Assembly: GCF_042100115.1 (NCBI RefSeq)
Contig: NC_091275.1
Location: 930,001-994,000 of the forward strand
Length of the DNA stretch: 64,000 nucleotides
Source of the DNA: Alternaria dauci
Taxonomy: Eukaryota; Ascomycota; Dothideomycetes; Pleosporales; Pleosporaceae
Direction of reading: 5' to 3'
The position numbers were made by a program, and so were the translations under genes. The first letter of the stretch is position 1; the number at the start of each line of letters is the position of its first letter. The notes beneath the pieces were generated by a model. The model had not been told where the DNA came from and ran no database searches. It was given only the letters and a program-made list of their open reading frames with translations. This document shows, one piece after another, positions 32,610 to 42,328 of the stretch.

Positions 32610-33678
32610 GCACGGTCCATCATTTCGCGACATCAGTTAGATTTGAGATTTTGCTTTTCCCAGCATAGCGATACCCTTTTTGCATTTTTCATCAAACCAG
32701 ACGGCATCTTCAATTTCCTTACTTTCACATCTTGTTCAAAATCTCTGTACGATATAAAAGGGCTGGTGTGTGCCCGTGGATCAGCACAGCGCTGGCGTGT
32801 CACTTTTTCCTTTCGTTCACTATCCTTAACACCATGTTTCCTTCTTGTACCTGTCCCGTGGACGCATTCTCATGACCGATGGACTGGATCTAATGTCTGT
32901 TTTCTTATGGTTGGTGGGAAATACCCGATGGTGGAGTTGACATTAACGGCAGTCTTGATCTAGTAGCGAAAGATGATGGCGAGTAGCATAGCACAAAGAC
33001 CACAGCAATAAGATTGATATAGAAAGACTACACAGCTAGCCAAAGTCCACCAGGCGTCTTGATGTAGGTGAGCGATGAAGGTATAGGACGACTGATGGCT
33101 ACAGGTAAGGACCGCAAACCCATGCAATCTACTGACAGCATATTAGGCTTGGATGTCCATCTCTCATGTACAGTTGGATCATGGTCAGTGTATCAATGTT
33201 CTCCCGGCTATCTCGTGGTCGTTACTAGATGCTCCCGTGTTCCCCTGATACCTCTCGGTCGTCCACAACTCTCCCCTTTCACCTTGTTCCCCTTTCACTT
33301 CGACTCCAGCCCCCACAAACGGAAAGTTCACCGTCACCTGCCCACCAGAACCTTCTACTTTCCGCTTACGGTCTCCCACTCCCACAAAAGAAAAAGGGTC
33401 CAAAATTGGTGTCCTAATCGCGCTAGGCTGACGCGTCTGTGTAATAAATCCTCGCCCCTCCACCGCTGCGATCTTTCTTCCACCCACCCACACACACACA
33501 CAGCGACTGACAGTATACCACACTTTGACAACATATTGATCACACTCAATTGCTCATCGCTGGCTCCTTCTATCCCACACCTCTTTTATTCGCGACTGCG
33601 ATAACTCCATCCACTCCGCCAACTCGGCCCGCACTACCACAGTCATTCTGATAGTGCGTCGCAGCAACCGCCAACACA
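32610..33678. other. Intergenic, no supported gene
   Basis: This holds the 3' flank of the EGF gene and the promoter of the next gene. A TATA-like element (tataaaag, 32753-32760) has no convincing ORF after it. A CT-rich and CACA-rich stretch (33480-33505) lies nearer the start codon at 33679. Confidence 0.45.
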
Positions 33679-35415
33679 ATGTGGGCGTTCAAGGTCTTGA
33701 CCGCCTTGTTCGGTCTGGTTCCGTGGTTCGAATCTACGTCCAACATCGAGGCCGTTGTCGTCACCCAACTGGTTCTCCAAGCACCTCTCATCTTGCCAAC
33801 CGTCACTGTCACCAAAACAGTCGGTGTCCCCGCTACCGCCATCACCCACACCATCCCCACTACCTCTACCACTGCCACCCCCAAGTCTAGCCGTCCCAGG
33901 CTCAACCCCTACAAGTTCTCGTCGCCTGACCACATTGAGTCTCGCTACAGGGCCCAAGATCGCGTGTCCACTGCACACGCGATGGCGGTGCCCCAGTACT
34001 CCAAGCTCGACTTCGCTGTATTCCTCGTCACCATCTTTGCCGTCACCATCATGGCTTGGTGGGTCACTGTCTTCGCCATGGGCAAAGGTAGGGCCATGCG
34101 GAGTCTCGGCCACGTCGTCCCAGCCATCAACGCTTCCTTTCGGCACACTGGATGCCGCATCGGATATGCAGGTTTGCTTCTGGGTTGGATATGCTTGCTC
34201 ACCGACTACTGGTTCGAGTGGTCAGAAGGCTACATCGTATGGCCAAGGGTCTTCAGCACTTTCGTGTCGTACCCACTCGTCCTCACCTTTCACTCCCAAC
34301 TGCCACTCGTCAAGCGCATTCCTCTACTTTGTTGGAGGTTTGTCAAGATGGTTGTGAACGGTGTAGGACAGTGGTTTGCTAGACAAGCACACGACTGGTA
34401 CGAGGGCCGAACAAGCAAGCGTCGCATCGACAAGATATTCGAACGACATATATCCGTCATCAGCAGTGGAGAGTGTCTCTTCCCGGACCTCTACGGCGCT
34501 TACCCGAATCCGGCGACCTGGTCCCAGATTGTCAAGGCCATGGCGACAGACATTCTGTTTTTCGGCTGGAACCTCACCATTGTTGTGATCAAGCTCCGTA
34601 TCCGATCTTGGAAGCAGATTATTCCACACATGCTGGACATCTTCCGAGTCACACTGCAAGTCTGCTTCGGCCTTGGGGAAGAGGAAGTCTCTTGGAAACT
34701 CTGGAAAGCAGGCTACGTGACCTTTCTAAAGGGCGTTTGCGCTGTCTTGTCCGTGGTCTTTGAGCTCCTCAAAACATTTCTCTGTATGATCTGGGTGACG
34801 CTCGAAGTGGTCAAAGCTGTCCTTGCTCATTCCCGCCTCCGGTATTGGACCACAGGAGAAGCACCTGTCAGTCTGAAGAAAACCGAGGCCAAGGTCTACG
34901 CAGACAAAGTCCACAACGCCTACTGCGAAACAGCGATGTACGACTGGGAGCGGGTCGCTGTCCTGTATCTTTCCTACCAAGCAGCCTTGGAAGACAGAGC
35001 CGCGGCGCACGCACGTATCGACGACGTTGTCGCATTCTACAGCGCCATCAGCCAAACCATTCGGAACCCGGAGTTTCTTGATCTCCTCAATCGAGCCAAC
35101 AGGCTCTATTACAGGAGGGGTCAACGCAACCCGTTCAGCATCCTCGCCAAGTGCGCCCAGGTCAACGTCCGCGCTGTGGGTATATGGGGACCCCAGATTG
35201 AGGATGTTTCCGAGGCCATTGATGCCAAGTTCATTCCTTTCGAGCGCGACGAGATCGTCAAGTTCATCGCTGGGATGCAGTTTGGTGCTTCGCCGATTCG
35301 CCCGCCCACAATCGCTCCGTACCCAGAGATGAGTGAGTGGACGGCTGATCCTTTCCCGACGGATCCGCCTGCGCCTCTGTCGATCGACCTCCCCCTCACG
35401 AGAAACTTTGCCTAG
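33679..35415 (+). CDS. Multi-pass membrane protein, unknown
   Basis: A single exon of 578 aa. The N-terminal hydrophobic region is followed by a TTTVTKT-like Thr/Ser-rich stretch. Clear membrane helices are at about 108-132 (FAVFLVTIFAVTIMAWWV), 158-178 (GYAGLLLGWICLLTDYW), 190-207, 292-310 (ILFFGWNLTIVVIKL) and a hydrophobic double segment at about 350-390 (GVCAVLSVVFELLKTFLCMI). The C-terminal 170 aa are soluble and rich in alpha-helical character. I do not recognise the family; nothing in it resembles a transporter signature. Localisation to the secretory pathway or plasma membrane is likely, role unknown. Confidence 0.8.
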   Translation: MWAFKVLTALFGLVPWFESTSNIEAVVVTQLVLQAPLILPTVTVTKTVGVPATAITHTIPTTSTTATPKSSRPRLNPYKFSSPDHIESRYRAQDRVSTAHAMAVPQYSKLDFAVFLVTIFAVTIMAWWVTVFAMGKGRAMRSLGHVVPAINASFRHTGCRIGYAGLLLGWICLLTDYWFEWSEGYIVWPRVFSTFVSYPLVLTFHSQLPLVKRIPLLCWRFVKMVVNGVGQWFARQAHDWYEGRTSKRRIDKIFERHISVISSGECLFPDLYGAYPNPATWSQIVKAMATDILFFGWNLTIVVIKLRIRSWKQIIPHMLDIFRVTLQVCFGLGEEEVSWKLWKAGYVTFLKGVCAVLSVVFELLKTFLCMIWVTLEVVKAVLAHSRLRYWTTGEAPVSLKKTEAKVYADKVHNAYCETAMYDWERVAVLYLSYQAALEDRAAAHARIDDVVAFYSAISQTIRNPEFLDLLNRANRLYYRRGQRNPFSILAKCAQVNVRAVGIWGPQIEDVSEAIDAKFIPFERDEIVKFIAGMQFGASPIRPPTIAPYPEMSEWTADPFPTDPPAPLSIDLPLTRNFA

Positions 35416-36381
35416 CCCCCTGGCAGAGTTGTGAAGGCTTCGATCGAGGATACAAACGAGGATGAGAGAAACGACACGGACAAGACAACTTCCTTACCGC
35501 ACGCCAACGCCACGCAAACACTCCTGACAACATCTACTGATACCAGCCTCCGTTACCGATTTTCGCTGACCGTCTCACCCTCACTACCCCTCCCCCTTCC
35601 ACTTGGACCATGATTGAGCATGAACAAGTCTAGCCCAACCCTCCTTGAAGCCGAGACAGTGCAGTTGTAGTGCACAACAATGTCTTCCGAACAGCTTCTC
35701 ACAATCCTATGCAGCAGGTATAGTCCGTTTGCGGTGCCTGAGCGACTGAAAAGTCCCGTTCTGAAGGATTGATGGGTTTGAGGGTGGGCTTGTTTGCGTG
35801 AGATCTGTGTTCAGTGGTTGGATGGGGGCGTGGTGTTTGTGAGATGGAATGTGAAAGGTAAGTAACGGAGGCTGAGAGAGTAGTGTAAGAAGGGGTGGTT
35901 GAGTAGTACAGCCTAAGGTAGGGAAGAAGTGGAGTTGGTGTTGAGGATCTTGGGTGCGGTGGTGTTTATGAGAGGTTTTTGCGCGATGGAGTCTGGATTT
36001 CTTGATTCATTATGTTCTGCACGATACCTTTGGTTCTTCTCGAGTTTGGTCTTTCTTGCTTTTCGGATGGAGTGGATGCTCGATGGGTGTTTTGGAGTTT
36101 GGCTGGAAAGATACCCGACTGCTTGTTTTGTTAGTCTAGAAGCAAGTGTACATTTACATTTGCTAAATTGAAATTTTACTCGTATGTCTCGCAGCAGAAG
36201 AGAAGTGAGGTTGTCGTGATGATCCCCCAAGGGTGCAGGGCAAGTGTGATGCGCCAGCCCCTCGATTGCCCCACTCGAGCAGCCCGCAGTGCTCTCAATT
36301 ACCTGTTCCTGAGCTGGCCGTCAACACACAACAGCCACACCTCCCCCGCATAACCCCGATACCACAAGACACCTTTCCGCT
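35416..36381. other. Intergenic, no supported gene
   Basis: This is the 3' flank of the membrane protein gene and the promoter of NMT1. A minus-strand frame at 35913-36230 is Lys/Ser-rich and unsupported. Confidence 0.5.
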
Positions 36382-38174
36382 ATGCCTCAGGAAAACTCAA
36401 AAGTGTCGGACCCCGACGCGACGTCACAAGCGGCCGCCGAAGTTGTCGCCGAATCGAGTAAGCAGCCAGAAGCCGAATCCGCAGACGAGAGCGGCGATGA
36501 GGCGACCGAGACAGTAGAGGATGCAGAGGGTGCGTCGGAAAAGAAGAAGAAGAGCAGGAAGCGCAAGATCAAGGACGCCATCAGCGCAAAGGGCAAGGCC
36601 GGCGACGTTACAGACTTGAATGCGCCCGCAGGAAACGTCCTGCCAAAGGAAGCGCTGAACATGCTGCTTGCGAACAACCCCGGGCTGGCGAATGAACTGC
36701 AGGGCAAGGCAAACAACAAGGATGAGCTGGCGCAATTGATCAAGAAGCTCAACATCAACGAGATGCTGACGGGCCTGGCGCCCCAAGGCAGCCAAAAGGA
36801 CATGGCCAGCCACGCCTTCTGGAAGACGCAGCCCGTACCCAGCTTCGAGGAGATGGCCAACAAGGAGAAGATCAAGGATGGACCTATCAAGGAGATCAAC
36901 ATCGAGGAGGTGGACAAGAACCCAAGTCCCATGTACCCGGGTTTCGAGTGGGTGACGATGGACCTGGAGGACGAGAAGCAGCTCGAAGAGGTCTACGAGC
37001 TGCTCACAAACCATTACGTTGAAGACAAGGACGCCACCTTCCGCTTCAAATACTCACCGTCATTCTTGAACTGGTAGGCAATCACATACTGCCATGAACC
37101 ACTGCCGCTAACACAGTCAGGGCCTTGAAAGCACCAGGCTGGAAGAAGGAATGGCACGTCGGTGTCCGCGCAACCGCCTCAGGCAAGCTCGTCGCTTTCA
37201 TCTCCGGCATCCCAATCCAAATGCGAGTACGCGACAAAGTCCTCAACTGCTCCGAAGTCAACTTCCTCTGCGTCCACAAGAAGCTCCGCTCCAAGCGATT
37301 AGCACCCGTCCTCATCAAGGAGATCACCCGCCGCTGTTACGTCGAGGGCACATTCCAAGCCGTATATACCGTCGGCTCTCTACTACCCACCCCCGTCTCG
37401 ACAGCCCGCTACTTCCACCGCGCCATCAACTGGGAGAAGCTATACGATGTCGGCTTCTCTCCTCTTCCCCATGGTAGCACCAAGACACGTCAAATCGTGC
37501 GATACAAGCTCCCAGACACCACAGCCACCCCTGGACTCCGCGAGATGGAGGCCAAGGACGTGGACGCGGCTCTCGACCTCCTGAAGCGATACCTGGCCCG
37601 CATGGACATGGCGCAAGTCTTCAACAAGACCGAGTTTGAGCACTGGATGGCGCCAAAGGAGAAGCCCAAGGAACAGGTTGTATGGAGCTACGTGGTTGAA
37701 GACCCCGACACTCACAAGATCACCGACTACTTCTCTTTCTACAACCTGGAGAGTACGGTGATTGGTAACAAGAAGCACAATACCATCAAGGCGGCGTACC
37801 TGTTCTACTACGGCACCGAAGTCGCATTCGAAAAGGAGGACAAGGACAAGGCGAAGCTCAAGCAGCGACTGAACCTGTTGATGAAGGACGCGTTGATCTT
37901 GGCCAAGAAAGTAAGCATTTCGTTCCATTCTATTCCTACCCTACAACCCAAACCTTTACTAACATGCTGTGACCAGGCCAACTTCGACGTCTTCAACGCC
38001 CTCACACTCCTCGACAACCCGCTCTTCCTCGAGGAACAACGTTTCGGTGCTGGAGACGGCTCGCTGCACTACTACCTGTACAACTACCGCGCTGCGCCGA
38101 TACCAGGAGGCATTGATGGCCGGAACCAGTCGAGCAAGGACCACATGGGCGGTATTGGCTTGGTCATGTTGTAA
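36382..38174 (+). CDS. NMT1: Glycylpeptide N-tetradecanoyltransferase
   Basis: Three exons (36382-37073, 37121-37910, 37977-38174) encode 559 aa; the introns are 47 and 66 nt. The second intron is a multiple of three and contains no stop. The enzyme transfers myristate from myristoyl-CoA to N-terminal glycine of proteins. Diagnostic segments are [28 protein letters not shown] (acyl-CoA binding loop), [19 protein letters not shown] and the C-terminal [12 protein letters not shown] and GIGLVML; the terminal leucine carboxylate acts in catalysis. A 100-residue acidic/basic N terminus with a KKKKSRKRK cluster is the usual ribosome-targeting region. Single-copy essential gene in fungi. It ends about 300 bp from the convergent E2 gene. 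Confidence 0.96.
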
Positions 38175-38475
38175 TCGTGATTTCTTTCAGCGTGCATCTG
38201 CTACGGTGTTTGGATAGCGGTCTTGCTATGGTATGCATGTGTGTAACCGTAACCGGGTATATTGGTACAAAGTACTCACCCTCGTCCAAAGGTAGTGGGT
38301 ATCTTTCTGAAGGAATCAGTTGCTACCTAAACTCCACCATGATTATTCTTTGTTACTAGTCGTCCCATCTATGTGATATGAAGAAAACTATCGCTCGTGT
38401 CTTGCGACCCCGTCGATAGACAGGCACTCCCTCTTATCTCAAGCAGCAACCATGCCATCCCAGATCAGATCCGTT
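38175..38475. other. Intergenic between convergent genes
   Basis: This is the 3' flank of NMT1 and of the E2 gene. No further signal is seen. Confidence 0.5.
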
Positions 38476-41400
38476 CTAAGGACAGCCATCGCCGCGACCG
38501 CCACGACCTCTACCCCGTCCCCGTCCACCGCGGCCGCCTCGTGCACCACGTCCACCAGCAAAGCCTCTACCACGAGTCCCGGACGACAAATCTCCAAGGG
38601 TAAAGCTGTCACCCGGAGGAGCTGCACCTCGTCCACGACCAAAGTTGGTGGGAGCAGGGGGGAAGAAGGGAGCAAATGTATTCGCCTGACCACCCTGTAT
38701 ATCTCCCTCACCAGTGCCATGGCCACGACCAAGTCCTGTAAGTCCTCCATAACCTATTGTTATATTGCCTCGACCACGGCCCATATTGACGTTAGCGCCA
38801 GATGGAAGCAGTGGAGTGCCGAGAGAGGAACCTCCCCGTCCTCCGCGCATGCCTGGATTGATACCGTGTTCGCCGCGCCCGCGGGTAGTCGACCTAGTGT
38901 CATACCTGGGAGCAACGGAAGGAAGTCCCATGGAAGACCCGCCCTGTGTGTTGGGCATCGCCACGCTTCCATCCGACTTGTATGGATTGTTGCTGAGAAA
39001 AGAATGTCCACCCGAGAACGCCCCGCGACCTATGGCTTGCGCGTAGCCACCGCGTCCAGGAGTTGCAGCCGCAGCCGCAAGCTGTTGCTGATAGAATCCT
39101 ATCGAATCAGTCGCGCTACTTGACGGACTGAGTGATGACGGTGGCGCCAGTGCCGGCGATGCGAACCCTAGCGGCGGCGCTCCCGAGGCACTTGCCTCAG
39201 TGTCGAGTGGCGGAGGTCCGAACATGGTCCATGGCGAAGACGAGAGGTTTAGTCTCCGTGGAGTTGCTGGCGGTGGAGTTGGCTTCTTTACAGGCGGCAC
39301 ATATGTGACTTCGAACGTGGTCCTGTACCGCTCCTTCAGCATCCTCTGTATCCTGAACAGCATAGTACCCATATCTTGCACATCATCTGGCTGGCCTCGA
39401 ACAGTATTAAAGATATCGTCATAGTCGTAAAGTCCATCGTCGTCAGGAACGACTTCAGGGCGTGGCCGTTTCACAGGACTCCTCTTGTCCTTGGTCCACT
39501 CCTCTACTGTCTTGAGGATGGTATTGCCGTGTTCATTAAAGTGGTGATCAACTACATCCTTCCATATTGGTTTCGGGTATTCGAGCCAAGCCATAATCGC
39601 GGTACGTACAGTATGCTCGCGAATCTTGCTGTTGTACATTGCCGAAGGACTGTTGAGACTGCGAGTGTAACCGGCCTCTCTTCCTGGCTCGTTGTACCAC
39701 GGTTCGTCACACAGTATCATTGCTTGTATCGATATCAAGACTTGCAGCAATGTCGACTCGCCAGGCTTCCAGGGCTCGCCAGACCATGTACCGAGAAGGG
39801 ATAGGCAGACCTTGCCCTCGGCGTAGAGATTTGGATTGATAGATATACGGCCGCCCGCTGTTCCTTTGAAGTTGGCCAGTGGAGGGACGTTGGGGTACTC
39901 TGCGGGGCAGAAGAAGTCGAACTCAAAAAGGCCATTCTCGTACGGGGTTCCCATAGGCCCAACGATGACACACTTGAGAATGTCTGGCCTGTTTTCACAA
40001 TAGCGTACAAAGATACCCGGTGGAAGGCTTGTTTGCAGTGTCGTGATCTCTGTAACCAATCGCTTGAACCTGCCTGGACGGGATGATTCAAGTGCCTTCG
40101 CTTGCTTGTAGTAGTAGTAAGTTCGTTCCATCAAGCTTTCCTCCACTTCTCTTACAGCAAGGTCCTCGGGAACTATTGCAGTCTCCTTGCCCTTCTTGCT
40201 ACCAGCCTCTACGGGTGTTTGATCCTGGATAAATTGTGAAAGGGCCGAAATGTTTCTACAGACCCGTAGCATTTGCTGGCCTTCTTGATTCTTGAAGTAC
40301 TTCCCATTATTCTTGGCGCTCAGGAGGACCATGGCACTCTGAGTGGTGAGATTGCGTAAGCACTCTGCAAGAATGGAAACGCTTTCACTCGGATCGGGTG
40401 CAGCAGCGCAAAATGATAGTGTGAGAAGGTCCACCGTCTCGGGACGCACGAAGCGAGGGCCAAAAAGCGCTGCACTTGTTTCGCCATGTAATCCCACAGT
40501 CATCAAGAAGTTGAACAGAGTCTGATAGAGGTCTTTGCGCTTGATGACGTCGGCCAATGAGTCGTTACGGAGCAATTCTGCACAGTACTGGAGAATCTTG
40601 CTGTTGCGGAGCATTTTCAGAACGGCTTTAGGAGGGTCGAAATCGAAGCAGGTTTCTCGCTCGAGGCTTGGAAGCAGATTTGTTAAGAATCCCAGGACCA
40701 TGTTGCTGAAGACATCTTCGCATATCTGTACTTTCTGGGCCTCTGAAACCTTGGTTTCCCTCTTGGGTTCCTTCAAGTTCAAGATGTGTCCTAAGGTGTG
40801 CGCGGAGCCCTTGGATACGCTTGGCATGTAATCTGGATCATCAAGGTTGCCGCTGTAGTCACCCTCTTCAAAGTCATCGGTATCATAGTCGGATTCTTCG
40901 TGCAAATCGTAACCATGCCCGCCGTACCCCATGCCAGGAGGCATGCGGCCCGTCGAAGCTCTATAGCCACCCCCCAGACCTGTCGCACTACCGTGTGTGG
41001 ACTTGTTAGCCGTCTTACGCGCCTTTGGCTCCAGCTTGGATGCCTCCGAAATCTTTCCAATATCCCTAGACTCCCAAATGTGCCGATCGAATCCACAAAG
41101 GAGTGCCCATATGAGGAATAACCGACCACCGACGCAGCACCAGGAGACGCCCCGTTTGCTAGATCGAGAGACGATTCCAGAAGGTCTCGCGTTGGGTTCT
41201 GGCTCGCATGCGATGCATGAGCGCGTGTTGCAGCTGCTACATGGAACATTGCAGGACAATTCATCTACCGCGCCGTCGGCCCAATCTTGAAATAGACGAC
41301 GAATATTGAGCTCTGAGGCAAAGAAGGGTTCCTGGCACTTGCGACATGTCGCTGTTTTGAGATGAGCCGTGAGCTCCTCGAAGGTATTCAGGGTGACGTA

Positions 41401-41574
41401 GTTTGATGGCGTTTCTTCGTGGTAGTGTGCGGCTCTTTCGTCGTCCTTGTCAAGTCTCCAGTCTGACTGGCTGGCGGTTGCAGCCGAGTTACCATGGGTC
41501 GGCTCAGAGGCGGAGGGCTGCCCTTTGGCATGTCCTTCCTCAGGGTCGTCCATCAACTTCCGCCGTGTTTGCAT
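38476..41574 (-). CDS. Large UBC-domain (E2) protein with Cys-rich N terminus, copy A
   Basis: Intronless; the frame from the ATG at 41574 encodes 1032 aa. About 77-176 is Cys-rich: C-x2-C, a gap, CSSCNTRSCIAC, then WCCVGGRLFLIWALLCGFDR, probably metal-binding. An acidic linker (DYDTDDFEEGD) follows. About 265-450 is helical (DPPKAVLKMLRNSKIL, AELLRNDSL). The UBC fold at about 500-660 contains GPMGTPYENGLFEFD, INPNLYAEGKVCLSLLGTW with the likely active Cys590, and PWKPGESTLLQVLISIQAMI, all as in UBE2O/BIRC6-type large E2s. The tail has prolines, then RGRG/RGGRGG repeats, an RNA-binding style RGG region. It may act as a combined E2/E3 ligase, as known for UBE2O. A diverged paralogue lies 3.7 kb away at 45263-47525. 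Confidence 0.88.
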   Translation of the reverse strand: MQTRRKLMDDPEEGHAKGQPSASEPTHGNSAATASQSDWRLDKDDERAAHYHEETPSNYVTLNTFEELTAHLKTATCRKCQEPFFASELNIRRLFQDWADGAVDELSCNVPCSSCNTRSCIACEPEPNARPSGIVSRSSKRGVSWCCVGGRLFLIWALLCGFDRHIWESRDIGKISEASKLEPKARKTANKSTHGSATGLGGGYRASTGRMPPGMGYGGHGYDLHEESDYDTDDFEEGDYSGNLDDPDYMPSVSKGSAHTLGHILNLKEPKRETKVSEAQKVQICEDVFSNMVLGFLTNLLPSLERETCFDFDPPKAVLKMLRNSKILQYCAELLRNDSLADVIKRKDLYQTLFNFLMTVGLHGETSAALFGPRFVRPETVDLLTLSFCAAAPDPSESVSILAECLRNLTTQSAMVLLSAKNNGKYFKNQEGQQMLRVCRNISALSQFIQDQTPVEAGSKKGKETAIVPEDLAVREVEESLMERTYYYYKQAKALESSRPGRFKRLVTEITTLQTSLPPGIFVRYCENRPDILKCVIVGPMGTPYENGLFEFDFFCPAEYPNVPPLANFKGTAGGRISINPNLYAEGKVCLSLLGTWSGEPWKPGESTLLQVLISIQAMILCDEPWYNEPGREAGYTRSLNSPSAMYNSKIREHTVRTAIMAWLEYPKPIWKDVVDHHFNEHGNTILKTVEEWTKDKRSPVKRPRPEVVPDDDGLYDYDDIFNTVRGQPDDVQDMGTMLFRIQRMLKERYRTTFEVTYVPPVKKPTPPPATPRRLNLSSSPWTMFGPPPLDTEASASGAPPLGFASPALAPPSSLSPSSSATDSIGFYQQQLAAAAATPGRGGYAQAIGRGAFSGGHSFLSNNPYKSDGSVAMPNTQGGSSMGLPSVAPRYDTRSTTRGRGEHGINPGMRGGRGGSSLGTPLLPSGANVNMGRGRGNITIGYGGLTGLGRGHGTGEGDIQGGQANTFAPFFPPAPTNFGRGRGAAPPGDSFTLGDLSSGTRGRGFAGGRGARGGRGGRGRGRGRGGRGDGCP

Positions 41575-42328
41575 ACCTGACTCAGGTTTTACACTGGCAA
41601 TAAGATGCTTCCTCAAGGCCCGCAGCGAAAGATGGATATCGTAGGCCTCTGAGATGTGTTGTCGCGTTAGTGGTAGTAATTAACCGTGAGAATGACCCGG
41701 TGTGGTTGAATGCTGGCAATGGGTGCGACCAGAAAACGTGGTGCAAGCGTGTAGACCTAGTTTCAGTGTTATGTACGAGCGAAGAAGTCGGGCAAGGCTG
41801 GGGCGCAGTCACTTCAAGCACGTGCTGCGGCCGGTGAATGCTGATAGCGCTTGTGCGTAGTGAATGAATGGTGCAGTGACGAAAGAATGGACTGGCGATT
41901 CCCAAGTTGTGCTCAGAGAAAGCTCTCAAGAGATGAGAGCGAGAGGGAATGCCTAACTACGGATAGGCGCAGCGTCACACGTACCCAATAGAACCTCAGG
42001 GTCACACCAGGCGACAGCGCGGCTGAGACCGATTGAGCTGACCATGTGACGAGTCGCTACCAAACGTCATGTTTTGGAAAAGAAATCACTGTGCATACAG
42101 AGCTGATTGGAAAAGGCTGACTAGAGAGCACTGTATGCAATGAGGGATCGGTCCATGTGCATGCAAAGTAGAGAGGTGCCAGTCGAAGCATGGCGCCCAG
42201 CGATAGGTGTTTCGGTGTTATCGGAGATAGCCCGCATTCCGTCATCGTTCATGGAACCACTTGCATCGCGACGCGACTGCTCCCCCATCCATGTCTCACC
42301 GGGTTGGAGCCGCCGAGTTACCGCGATA
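41575..42328. promoter_or_regulatory. Divergent promoter region, E2 copy A / RTC5
   Basis: A 754-bp region lies between divergent starts. No motif can be assigned with confidence. Confidence 0.4.

Noticed and set aside
32753..32760. TATA-like tataaaag after the EGF gene
   Set aside because: Only very short ORFs follow, and the site lies in probable 3' UTR.
33068..33604. 178-codon plus-strand frame before the membrane protein gene
   Set aside because: Pro/His/Ser-rich translation of a pyrimidine-rich promoter; its end is only 74 bp before the next start codon.
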